This document shows, in pieces, positions 1-7,750 of a DNA stretch of 44,866 bases. The stretch spans positions 1 through 44,866 of the forward strand of contig JAMXCW010000016.1 in NCBI GenBank assembly GCA_024451685.1, in the 5' to 3' direction. Numbering within the stretch: position 1 is the stretch's first letter; every line of letters starts with the position of its first letter. Below the pieces are notes generated by a model. That model saw nothing but the letters and a program-made list of their open reading frames with translations. It was not told where the DNA came from and searched no databases. The stretch is from Candidatus Bathyanammoxibius amoris. GTDB lineage: Bacteria; Planctomycetota; Brocadiia; Brocadiales; Bathyanammoxibiaceae. The translations under genes and the position numbers were made by a program.

Positions 1-2
1 AC

Positions 3-1175
3 GAGATATGTACCACCGATGACACAAAACCGTTTGATTATGTTTTGAGAGGAGAAGGAGAGTCTTCCTTCTCTGAGCTGTTGGACTCCATCGAGGGAAA
101 GCGGCGTATGGAATCCGTACGCGGCCTCTCGTACCGCAACGGCGACGGGTTCATCCACAACTCCCCCCGGCCGCCGGAAGACCTTGACAAACTGAACCTC
201 CCCGACAGGACAAAGAGGATATGGCCCGGCAACCACTATAACGGACTGATACTCGACATAATAGAGACGTCCAGGGGCTGCACCATGCCCTGCAATTTCT
301 GCTGTATGGAAAAGATGTACGGAAAAAGTTTTCGGGCGTACAGCATCCCACGGGTCATAGAAGACATCGGAAACTGTAAGAAGCTGGGCGCCCGCTGGAT
401 CATCATCTCAGATGACAATATCTGCCTCGACATCAACAGGTTCGAGGACCTGTGTGACGCCATATCGGACGCCGGACACAACGATATAAACTATATAGTA
501 CAGGCATCAAGCACAGGCATAGCCTCCTCGGAGAAACTCGTCAAGAAGATGGCGCGGGCAGGATTTAAGATAGTCTTTCTGGGGATAGAAAACGTTGATG
601 AAGAAAACTTGCGCATGCTGAAGAAGGGCAACATCATAAACAGTACGCGCAAGGCGGTAAAGATGCTGCACGACAACGACATGCTGGTGACCGGCGGCAT
701 AATCCTGGGCAGTCCCGAAGACAAAGAAGAAGCCATTGCCAACAACTACAGCTTTCTCAAGGAACTGGATGTAGACTTCTACGCTGACCAGATACTTACA
801 CCCTATCCCAAGACCCCGATAAGGGATGAGATGCTCCAGATGGGACTCATAACCAACAAGGAAGACTACAGGAGATACAATACCTTCTGGGCCAATATAA
901 AGACTAACCATCTCTCTTCCGAAGAGATACAATTTCTACGGTGGAAGTACAACATGCTTTATGGAGACTATATGCTGGCCACCAAGACCTTCAAAAGGAC
1001 CCAGCCACTGACATACTTCCTGGTGAACTACTTCTGGAGGCCTATGAACAGATTGAGGAACCTGCTCTCCCGCAAGAATGCCACTGAATGGGAGCGCTAC
1101 AGGGAAGACATGCAAAGGGCAGAAGACACTAACAGCTTCCCAGACCTGTACAATAACACGGACACCTCCAAGTGA
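3..1175 (+). CDS. B12-binding-type radical SAM protein (5' truncated by window edge)
   Basis: The reading frame is open to the first bases of the window, and the residues before position 45 (ending FDYVLRGEGE) match the end of a B12-binding domain as found in B12-dependent radical SAM proteins. The TTG at 45 is therefore an internal Leu codon and the true start lies outside the window. The radical SAM core is marked by GCTMPCNFC (CxxxCxxC, about 13 codons after RIWPGNH), which ligates the SAM-binding 4Fe-4S cluster. The later GIENVDE and GGIILGSPED stretches fit the TIM-barrel strands of the B12-binding subfamily. Members perform methylations or ring rearrangements, and the substrate cannot be read from sequence. 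It is followed after 65 bp by a DUF362-ferredoxin gene on the same strand, possibly co-transcribed. Family assignment is firm; function is unknown. Confidence 0.85.
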   Translation, partial: EICTTDDTKPFDYVLRGEGESSFSELLDSIEGKRRMESVRGLSYRNGDGFIHNSPRPPEDLDKLNLPDRTKRIWPGNHYNGLILDIIETSRGCTMPCNFCCMEKMYGKSFRAYSIPRVIEDIGNCKKLGARWIIISDDNICLDINRFEDLCDAISDAGHNDINYIVQASSTGIASSEKLVKKMARAGFKIVFLGIENVDEENLRMLKKGNIINSTRKAVKMLHDNDMLVTGGIILGSPEDKEEAIANNYSFLKELDVDFYADQILTPYPKTPIRDEMLQMGLITNKEDYRRYNTFWANIKTNHLSSEEIQFLRWKYNMLYGDYMLATKTFKRTQPLTYFLVNYFWRPMNRLRNLLSRKNATEWERYREDMQRAEDTNSFPDLYNNTDTSK

Positions 1176-1240
1176 CTTTCCCTTGCCTTTCGGCACATCG
1201 AGAAGTATAATTTCCCCATCCATTGATTAAGGAAAACATT

Positions 1241-2452
1241 GTGTCCACAGCACAAACCGTATCCATAACCCGCTGCGATAATTATGATGTGCCCAAGGTC
1301 TACAAGGCGGTGAAGCAGACCCTTGAGCAAGTAGACGGCATCCATAAACTGCTGGGCCAGAAGAAGAAGGTGTTGCTCAAATTGAACCTCCTGTCTTCTT
1401 CGCTGGGGCCGGAGTACGCGGTAAACACACACCCTGCCGTTGTAAGGGCGCTGGTCGATTTCTTCCAAAAGGAGGTGGGCGCCGAGGTCTACATCGGCGA
1501 CTCCTGCGGAAGCCTCAGAGACGGCTCCACCAACAAGGCTTTCAGGGTCACAAGACTCGATAAGGTGGCTGAAGACACAGGCGCCAAGTGGGTCAACTTC
1601 GACCAGGACAAGCACATTGACATCAAGAAGACCAACGGCGCGACCCTTCCGGCCTTCCGTATGGCAAGGACGGTGAAGGACGTTGACCTGGTGGTCTCCG
1701 TCCCGAAGCTGAAGACCCACGGGCTCACAAAATATACGGGGGCGCTAAAAAATACCCTAGGCGTCATACCCGCAAAAGGTAAGAAGGACGTCCACATACA
1801 GGCCCCCAAACCCACCGACTTCGCCCAGGCCCTGATAGACATCTATGAAGAGGTCGTGCCACACCTTGTCTTGATGGACGCCATCGTGGGTATGGAGGGT
1901 AACGGCCCCAACGCAGGCGACCCGAGGAAAATTGGTCTCATTATCGCCAGTAACAACGGGGTTGCCCTGGACGCCGTGGCCTCAAGCATCATTGGTTTTG
2001 AGCCGCTGGGCATACCCACTATCAGATACGCGCAAGAGAGGGGGCTGGGGACGGCCGACCTGAATAAAATTGATATCAAGGGCGAGCGGCTGAAAGACGT
2101 CTCGATACCGGATTTCAAGAAACCCGGCAACGCAGTCCAGGACTTCGCCATGAACTATCTGCCGGGATTCCTCTTCGCAAAGTTCTTTGATATTTCCTGC
2201 GACTCGTATTCCACCGTTTACGAGCCCAACTGCACAAAGTGTTACGCCTGCATCAAGAACTGCCCCGTCCAGGCCATAACCCCAACCGGAACCGGCGAAA
2301 CCGCGCGCGTGGATAAAGAAAAATGTATCGGGTGTTTCTGCTGCGACGAGGTATGCGACTACAAGGCCATTGTAATGGAACGTCACGCCATAGGGAAGGT
2401 GTTCCTGAAAATAGCAAAGTTCGTTGGCGCGGAAAGGATGTCGGAAGGCTGA
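1241..2452 (+). CDS. DUF362 protein with C-terminal 2x[4Fe-4S] ferredoxin domain
   Basis: A 403-residue protein with an N-terminal DUF362 domain (about residues 10-290, including KLNLLSS, GDSCGS and VSVPKLKTHG) and a C-terminal bacterial ferredoxin domain with CTKCYACIKNCP and CIGCFCCDEVC, two four-cysteine motifs that should bind two 4Fe-4S clusters. DUF362 proteins are iron-sulfur proteins of unsettled function, often beside radical SAM or redox enzymes, so this one may donate electrons to its upstream radical SAM neighbour (inference). I chose GTG 1241 because AAGGA at 1229-1233 lies 7 nt upstream. The longer TTG option at 1223 lacks a ribosome-binding site. The motifs are complete and no truncation is seen. 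Confidence 0.85.
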   Translation: MSTAQTVSITRCDNYDVPKVYKAVKQTLEQVDGIHKLLGQKKKVLLKLNLLSSSLGPEYAVNTHPAVVRALVDFFQKEVGAEVYIGDSCGSLRDGSTNKAFRVTRLDKVAEDTGAKWVNFDQDKHIDIKKTNGATLPAFRMARTVKDVDLVVSVPKLKTHGLTKYTGALKNTLGVIPAKGKKDVHIQAPKPTDFAQALIDIYEEVVPHLVLMDAIVGMEGNGPNAGDPRKIGLIIASNNGVALDAVASSIIGFEPLGIPTIRYAQERGLGTADLNKIDIKGERLKDVSIPDFKKPGNAVQDFAMNYLPGFLFAKFFDISCDSYSTVYEPNCTKCYACIKNCPVQAITPTGTGETARVDKEKCIGCFCCDEVCDYKAIVMERHAIGKVFLKIAKFVGAERMSEG

Positions 2453-2610
2453 CCCTCCGGTTACCACCCCCCCCCTCCAGGTCGTAAATCACGTTAGACA
2501 CCACACGTTGCCACTGTAAGTTTTTCTTTCCATTTTGGTAGTCCGGTAGCCGCCATTCCTGTACAATGCTCCCAAAATAATCCAACTCCCTTACCCGGAA
2601 AGGAGGCAAG

Positions 2611-3960
2611 ATGCAGTGGCACAAGATATTCACCCCGGAGATAACGGAACTCATTGAACAGAGAGACCTTAAGGAGCTAGGAGAATTTCTCCGCAGGCTG
2701 CACCCGGCCGACATTGTAGACATCCTGAGAGACCTGCCCTCCGCCGACAGGGTCCTGGCATTCAGGGTCCTGGATAAGGCAAAACTCGCCTGGGTGTTCT
2801 CCCTCTTCGAGCCGGAAGAGCAGGAGGAACTCCTAAAACTGTTTACAGAACAAAAGGTCAAAGAGATTCTCCTGGAAATGGACCCGGACGACAGGGCCCA
2901 ACTCCTGGAGGAGCTCCCCGCCAACGTGGTCAAGAAACTTCTGGCCCTGCTGCCGCACGATGAAAAGGAGGTCACAAACCTTATACTTAACTACCCCGAC
3001 GACTCCGCAGGCAGACTCATCACGACCGACTACGTGGCCTTAAGGGCGGATAAGACCGCCGCTCAGGCCATCGAGTATATAAGAGAAACAGGGCCGGATA
3101 AAGAGACCATATACGTCTGCTACGTGATAGACAATACCAGAAAGCTCATAGGCGTAGTCTCCCTCAGAGAATTAATACTCGCGCAGCCGTCCAAGAAGGT
3201 GGGCGACATAATGAATACCATCTTCTCCTACGTGAAGACCACCGACGACCAGGAGGTGGCGGCCAAGGTAATACAGAAGTACGACCTCCTGGCCGTGCCC
3301 GTGGTTGATCTGGAAGGCCGGCTTGTGGGTATAGTCACCGTTGACGACGTGATTGACATCTTCGAAGAAGAGGCCACCGAGGATATGGAAAAGATGGCCG
3401 CCGTGCGACTGCCAGAGGAAGAATACTTCAAGGCCGACTTCTTTAAGGTGATAAAGAAGCGTGGCACATGGCTCATCATACTTATACTCGCCGAGACGTT
3501 CACAAGCGACCTGATAGAAAACTACACCACCTCTCTGACGTCCCTCGTGGCCCTGGCCTACTTCATCCCCATGCTCACCAGTTCAGGCGGCAACACGGGC
3601 GCACAGTCGTCGACGCTGGTAATCCGCGCCCTGGCCATAGGCGAGGTCGGCCTCGGAGAATGGTGGAAGATCATACGACGTGAGTTATGGATAGGAACCA
3701 CACTGGGGGTCATACTCGGAGGTATAGCATACCTCAAGGTCTATCATACCCTCGGAGACTCTACAACCGGACTCGCGGTGGGGATTGCGCTGCTTGCCGT
3801 AGTACTGTTCGGAAACATCCTCGGCGCCACAATACCACTGATATTCAGACGGCTGGGATGGGACCCCGCTACCGTGTCGTCGCCGCTCATAGCGACGATC
3901 CTTGACCTCTCCGGCCTGCTCATATACTTCGAGGTCACACGCAGAATGCTGAGCCTATGA
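2611..3960 (+). CDS. mgtE: Magnesium transporter MgtE
   Basis: A 449-residue protein of normal MgtE length and architecture. The superhelical N domain (about 1-130) has LHPADIVDILRDLP and the repeated LLEEL/LLALLP helices. Two CBS domains follow (about 135-255; VGVVSLRELI, VGIVTVDDVIDI), then a C-terminal membrane domain of about five helices from residue 280, with the pore-region motif SSGGNTGAQSSTL. The family forms homodimeric Mg2+ channels in the inner membrane, gated by Mg2+ binding to the N and CBS domains. AAAGGAGG lies just upstream of the ATG. The 158-bp leader before it shows no recognisable Mg2+ riboswitch. The gene is last in the plus block and convergent with the CbiX-like gene. 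Confidence 0.95.
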   Translation: MQWHKIFTPEITELIEQRDLKELGEFLRRLHPADIVDILRDLPSADRVLAFRVLDKAKLAWVFSLFEPEEQEELLKLFTEQKVKEILLEMDPDDRAQLLEELPANVVKKLLALLPHDEKEVTNLILNYPDDSAGRLITTDYVALRADKTAAQAIEYIRETGPDKETIYVCYVIDNTRKLIGVVSLRELILAQPSKKVGDIMNTIFSYVKTTDDQEVAAKVIQKYDLLAVPVVDLEGRLVGIVTVDDVIDIFEEEATEDMEKMAAVRLPEEEYFKADFFKVIKKRGTWLIILILAETFTSDLIENYTTSLTSLVALAYFIPMLTSSGGNTGAQSSTLVIRALAIGEVGLGEWWKIIRRELWIGTTLGVILGGIAYLKVYHTLGDSTTGLAVGIALLAVVLFGNILGATIPLIFRRLGWDPATVSSPLIATILDLSGLLIYFEVTRRMLSL

Positions 3961-4138
3961 GGCGTGAATACCAGGCTGTATCTTGAAGTCTGATAAATCA
4001 GGTCGTGCCTGAGGCAGATTCGCCTCTGGCGAACAACTACAGTTGGAATTGTATTTTTGCGGGTGCCGCAGGGCTTCTTGACCTGCCTTACCCCTAATTC
4101 TTTACAGTAATAGGGTATACCCGACGCACCCTCTTCAC
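3961..4138. other. Convergent intergenic region mgtE / cbiX-like
   Basis: This gap separates two converging genes. Only weak inverted repeats are visible (for example TGCGG/CCGCA around 4057-4069) and none carries a clear T-run, so no terminator is called. Confidence 0.4.
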
Positions 4139-4963
4139 TTAACGAATATTGCCTGTGGCCTGCTGCTCTATCCATATCGTTATGTTCGGATGCGGCAGCA
4201 GCGGGCTTCCAAACCGGAACTCAAGCCCCTCCAGCCTCTCCCTTATACCCTCCTCAATGCCGCCGCTCGCCAGGACGTAGGGGATTACCAGTACACGAGA
4301 GTCCTTTCCCGACCGCTTCACCATCTCCCTCAGGTTTCTCCTGGCCTCTTCCCAAACCTCTCTGGAGGCATCGTCCCGCACCGTCGCGACCAGGACGTCC
4401 TTGAAACCTCCTGCCTCCTTTACAAACAGGGCGATTCGTCTCATGTCCTTGAGCCACAACTCGTTAAGCTCCGGGTCGTTCGGGCCGTGACCCACCAGTA
4501 TGACCACCTCGTCCGCCGGGTCCTCGCTAAGCCCCCTTGCCCTTTCCAGGACGATTTCAGAGACCAGGGGTGAGGCATCAAGCGCGCCGGTCATTGTAAA
4601 ACTGACATTACCCTCTATTTCTCTCTGAGGGTGTTCAGGGTCGAGTCCGAGCAGGCGTTTTGTGTTATAGATAATCGGGCTGTGAGACGAGATAAAGAGC
4701 GGGACTGTGATTATAGACATTGCACCCCTCTTTTCCAGCCTGGTTACGGCCTCCTGAATGGTCTTCGGGTCTGCCATACCAAATGCCATGTCGACGTTGT
4801 AGCGTTCTTCAAGCGGTTCTACGGCATCCCTGATCTGTTCGTTCCACAAGGCAATTTTGCTCCCGTGCGCCAGAACCAGTATCCCCTCGCCACCCTGAGC
4901 GGCATGGGCCGGTAAAACACCCATAACAAATGAAGACAAGATAACACTAATAATTGCAACCAT
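4139..4963 (-). CDS. Exported CbiX/SirB-type sirohydrochlorin chelatase-like protein
   Basis: A 274-residue protein. After an N-terminal hydrophobic segment ending VLPAHAAQGG, a plausible signal peptide with an AHA-A cleavage site near residue 22, come two CbiX-type half-domains. The first begins ILVLAHGSK with the candidate metal-binding His, and the second has VILVGHGPNDPEL. CbiX/CbiK/SirB enzymes insert Co2+ or Fe2+ into sirohydrochlorin for cobalamin or siroheme. They are usually cytoplasmic, although a periplasmic CbiK is known in Desulfovibrio. The signal peptide lacks the usual positive n-region. The ATG lies two codons beyond the der stop, in the same frame (TAG TTC ATG), and its ribosome-binding site GGAGGAGG sits inside the end of der, so translation is probably coupled. 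A secreted binding or chaperone role is an alternative to catalysis. Confidence 0.75.
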   Translation of the reverse strand: MVAIISVILSSFVMGVLPAHAAQGGEGILVLAHGSKIALWNEQIRDAVEPLEERYNVDMAFGMADPKTIQEAVTRLEKRGAMSIITVPLFISSHSPIIYNTKRLLGLDPEHPQREIEGNVSFTMTGALDASPLVSEIVLERARGLSEDPADEVVILVGHGPNDPELNELWLKDMRRIALFVKEAGGFKDVLVATVRDDASREVWEEARRNLREMVKRSGKDSRVLVIPYVLASGGIEEGIRERLEGLEFRFGSPLLPHPNITIWIEQQATGNIR

Positions 4964-4966
4964 GAA

Positions 4967-6346
4967 CTACCTCCTCCTCTCCCTGAAGAAGAATCTGAGG
5001 GGTATTTCGGCGAATGGAAATTCCGAGCGGAGCCTGTTGGCGAGATAGCGAACATACGCGTCGTCAAAGAGGGAAGGGTGGTTGACAAATAACACAAACG
5101 TCGGCGGCGCGACCGTTACCTGAGTCGCAAAAAAGACCTTGCCCACCCTGCCGTGCTTTCTTCTCGACGACCGCTCTGAAAGGGCCTCGCCAAGTATCTT
5201 ATTCAACCCAGAGGTGCCGACCCTGGTATTTGCCTGCCGAAAGAGTTCCTGGGCCAGTTTTACGGTAGCTACCACGTTCTTCGCGTTCTTCGCGCTGATA
5301 AAAGAAACTGGCGCATAAGAAAGCCCGGGGAGCTTGTGACGTACATATTTTACAAACTCTGCGGTGTCCGTATTCCCGGCAAGGTCCCACTTATTAATCA
5401 CAATGATGCAGGGTATGTATTGTTCGGCGATGTATGCGCCCAATTTCTTGTCTACCTGTGAGACCTCTTCGGTGGCGTCCAGCAGTAACAGCACCACGTT
5501 GGACCTTCTGACCGACCCCTTGGCCCTGACAAGGCCGTAAAATTCCACTGTTCCCTCCACCTGGCGCTGTTTCCTTACCCCGGCGGTGTCTATGGCCACA
5601 AAGGTCTCGCCCTTCAGTTCGAACCTTACGTCCACAGAGTCGCGTGTGGTGCCGGGTATCTCACTGACTATCATCCTCTCCTCGTGGGCGAGGGTGTTTA
5701 TAAGGGTTGACTTGCCGGCGTTGCGCCTGCCCACCACTGCCAGTTTCATCTGCGGGTCAGGTGCCTCCGCCCCGGATGGGACAAGGGCCGCAATCTCGCC
5801 CAGAAGCTCGGCCCTTCCAAGACCCTGCTTGGCCGAAAACGGCAGCGGCTCTCCAAAACCCAGTTTGAAGAACTCGGTCTTGAGGGTGATAAGTCCCGGA
5901 TCGTCTACCTTGTTCGCCACCAGCAAGACAGGCTTGTGCACATGGCGAAGTCTATCTGCCACCATCTCGTCAAGGGGAACAACCCCGTCGCGAACGTCCA
6001 CGACAAACAACAATATACTCGCCTTCTCCAGAGCAATCTCTATCTGCTCCTCAACATGACGGGCCATCTCTTCGACATCCTGGATGCCCATGCCTCCGGT
6101 ATCCATGAGCTCAAACCTCTTGCCACCCTGCGTCATCTCGGTCGACACCCTGTCTCTTGTAACGCCGCACTCAGGGTCCACAATGGCTATGCGCCGCCTT
6201 GCCAGACGGTTAAATATGGACGACTTCCCCACATTGGGCCGGCCTACGATTGCCACGACAGGGAGTCCGGTATGGGCGACGTCCCGCCCCGGCCCTTCCG
6301 TGACGCCTGTCTTCTCAGTCTTAACGCCATTCGTAACCATGCCCAT
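4967..6346 (-). CDS. der: Ribosome-assembly GTPase Der (EngA)
   Basis: An essential tandem-GTPase that helps mature the 50S subunit. The first G domain has GRPNVGKSS (G1), GVTRDR (G2), DTGG (G3) and NKVD (G4). The second has GRRNAGKST, GTTRDS, DTAG and NKWD. A KH-like C-terminal domain follows, ending in a basic RERRR tail. Length is about 459 residues, normal for Der. Start choice is uncertain. ATG 6346, ATG 6340 and GTG 6361 are all in frame, and I prefer 6346 because AGGT lies a few bases upstream. A 15-25 residue extension precedes the first G1 motif. The following cbiX-like gene begins 3 bp after the stop. No frameshift or missing motif was seen. Confidence 0.95.
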   Translation of the reverse strand: MGMVTNGVKTEKTGVTEGPGRDVAHTGLPVVAIVGRPNVGKSSIFNRLARRRIAIVDPECGVTRDRVSTEMTQGGKRFELMDTGGMGIQDVEEMARHVEEQIEIALEKASILLFVVDVRDGVVPLDEMVADRLRHVHKPVLLVANKVDDPGLITLKTEFFKLGFGEPLPFSAKQGLGRAELLGEIAALVPSGAEAPDPQMKLAVVGRRNAGKSTLINTLAHEERMIVSEIPGTTRDSVDVRFELKGETFVAIDTAGVRKQRQVEGTVEFYGLVRAKGSVRRSNVVLLLLDATEEVSQVDKKLGAYIAEQYIPCIIVINKWDLAGNTDTAEFVKYVRHKLPGLSYAPVSFISAKNAKNVVATVKLAQELFRQANTRVGTSGLNKILGEALSERSSRRKHGRVGKVFFATQVTVAPPTFVLFVNHPSLFDDAYVRYLANRLRSEFPFAEIPLRFFFRERRR

Positions 6347-6361
6347 ATTATACCTGAACAC

Positions 6362-6734
6362 TAACGATACGGTAGGGATTTACATGCCGGTCTTCCATAG
6401 CGGAAATATGCACGTCCACACCCTCTTATGTCTTTACAAGTACAATAGTTCCGATGAATTTTTTACTTGACTCTCCCGGCAATAACAGAGAAAATGCAGG
6501 GGCCGCTTACGGCGTTTGTCTCACGGATTGAGACTTCCGCAAGATATAAAATCTTGAAGTACATTTAGGACATACCGGTGCAACCTCCGGAGGGAGCGTC
6601 TTAAGTAATGATTATAATGTTTCTGTTGTCTACAGTAGGCGCGTATCTATTTTACAACAGAAATAAGCGGGGGGGGAAATGCCGTTAACTTCAACAGGCT
6701 ACATCTCCGCAGGCAAAAACTGCAAATGAGGTGG
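6362..6734. other. 373-bp intergenic region with inverted repeats upstream of der
   Basis: No convincing gene on either strand. It should hold the der promoter, but no clear -35/-10 pair was found. Visible structure: GTCTCA/TGAGAC hairpin arms around 6517-6533, a 10-bp palindrome CCTCCGGAGG at 6584-6593, and a 10-bp perfect inverted repeat at 6620-6663. A structured leader or small RNA is possible but unsupported. Confidence 0.4.
6620..6663. repeat. 10-bp inverted repeat, 24-nt spacer
   Basis: The arms TTTCTGTTGT (6620-6629) and ACAACAGAAA (6654-6663) are exact reverse complements. The element lies about 70 bp past the stop of the minus-strand hypothetical gene. It could be a long-loop transcript-end hairpin, but there is no T-run, so it could equally be a protein-binding site. 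Confidence 0.5.
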
Positions 6735-7235
6735 TTAGGCGAGAGAATTAGAAACCTCTTTACGTAATTCCACTACTACACAGCCCTTCTTTATTTCAAA
6801 GGCCACCACGTTTACGTCCTCAGGTATCTTGGACAGGTCCAGCGATACGGACCTGCGTGAATCATCGTAGCTGAGGAATTCTGTCCGGTCGCACATTCCC
6901 ACGATGTCCAGGAAGTTCTTTAGGGCGGGGCCCTTCTCCTGGCGCACGTACGCCATCTTACCGGACGGGTCGGCCTCCGCGGTACACACAAAGGTCAGGC
7001 TGAATATGGAGAAACCGGCGTGAAGATTTAAAAACCCGTCTTCCAGTTCCACTCTGGCAGACACTCCCGGATGATGGATCTTCATGTGCTCAGCAAAGTC
7101 TTCCTCGGTGAACGTTACCGGGCCGCTGGTTAATTCTTCAACAATCCCGGCCGCATCTTCTGAATCGCTGCATGCCCTCAGTAGCTTATCCACCCACTGA
7201 GCTATCTTGCTGTTTTCTTCTATGTTATTTTTCAC
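6735..7235 (-). CDS. Hypothetical protein, 166 aa
   Basis: I do not recognise a family. The protein is soluble, with no signal peptide or membrane helix. The first 45 residues look helical (IAQWVDKLLRAC). The rest alternates short strands (SARVELEDGFLNLHAGF, MAYVRQEKGPALKNFL, NVVAFEIKKGCVVVELRK), suggesting a small alpha+beta fold with a ligand- or lipid-binding-like sheet (inference). It starts at GTG 7235, whose GTGA overlaps the TGA of a decayed upstream reading frame. This is the overlap usual in operons, so the two probably once formed a transcription unit. No informative neighbour gives a function. Confidence 0.65.
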   Translation of the reverse strand: MKNNIEENSKIAQWVDKLLRACSDSEDAAGIVEELTSGPVTFTEEDFAEHMKIHHPGVSARVELEDGFLNLHAGFSIFSLTFVCTAEADPSGKMAYVRQEKGPALKNFLDIVGMCDRTEFLSYDDSRRSVSLDLSKIPEDVNVVAFEIKKGCVVVELRKEVSNSLA

Positions 7236-7481
7236 AGTTGCCGTGTGCAGTCTTGAGCTAGACCTAAAAGCTGTTTATACATGAAAGCCGGTGCTAGTTC
7301 ATTTACAGTTTTCCTTGTTTCCCCTATTTCGTTTTCCATGGAATCAAGGGAGCTTATTTCCCCTTTAACTGATTTTACTTCCTTAACCAATGTTGGATAC
7401 TTCTTTTTTAATTGCGCTAAGCAGCCCTATGTTTCATTCAATTGATCTTACGTCCTTGCTAATATTAGAAACGTCTTTAAT
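7232..7481 (-). pseudogene. Frameshifted coiled-coil gene remnant
   Basis: On the minus strand an open frame (7232-7426) encodes 64 residues of charged heptad-like sequence (LVKEVKSVKGEISSL, then MENEIGETRKTVNEL), ending in a TGA that overlaps the GTG start of the 166-aa gene. There is a stop just upstream of this frame. In another frame, 7437-7481 encodes a similar stretch (IKDVSNISKDVRSIE) ending at 7434. The two pieces look like one coiled-coil protein broken by a frameshift and stops. No good start codon remains. Alternatively, only a 35-residue peptide starting at the internal Met is made. The family is unknown. Confidence 0.45.
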
Positions 7482-7750
7482 TTATTATTAGATTAGCTCA
7501 TTTTAACTGCTAATAAGTGTAGCACTTAGCAAAAGAAGGAAGAAGTGTATGACCAAATGGGCCGATTTCAAACGAATCAAACAAGAAGTAAGTATTGAGG
7601 ACGTCCTTGTACGCTGCGGTGTGGCTGGTGTGAATGCGTCAGAAGTCAGATAGCGAGGGAAGAATTTTTTGTTCAAATACTACTTGTGGCGCAGGTCTGC
7701 CTGCTATTATGACTATGACGTCAGGGCAAGAGAAAAAGGAAGGGAAATTG
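7236..7750. other. 515-bp gap holding decayed genes
   Basis: No intact gene is visible between the 166-aa gene and the XRE/HD-GYP gene. The gap holds the coiled-coil remnant (minus) and the primase-like remnant (plus), separated by an AT-rich stretch (7440-7540). It is poorer in GC than its surroundings, consistent with neutral decay or foreign origin. Confidence 0.5.
7549..7653 (+). pseudogene. N-terminal remnant of a CHC2 zinc-finger / DNA primase-like gene
   Basis: ATG 7549, preceded by a GGAAG-type ribosome-binding site, opens a 34-residue frame whose start (TKWADFKRIKQEVSIEDVLV) resembles the opening of CHC2 zinc-finger primase-like proteins of mobile elements. The frame stops after VRCGV and a short non-matching tail. 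A +1 frame downstream (about 7655-7720) contains RIFCSNTTCGAG, loosely like the zinc-binding CxxCGAGG part. This suggests a decayed or rearranged gene. The match is from memory and is modest. Together with the neighbouring decayed frame it marks a short scar between 7232 and 7750. Confidence 0.4.

Noticed and set aside
45-47. TTG as the start of the first radical SAM gene
   Set aside because: The frame is open to the window edge and the preceding residues fit a B12-binding domain, so this is an internal Leu codon.
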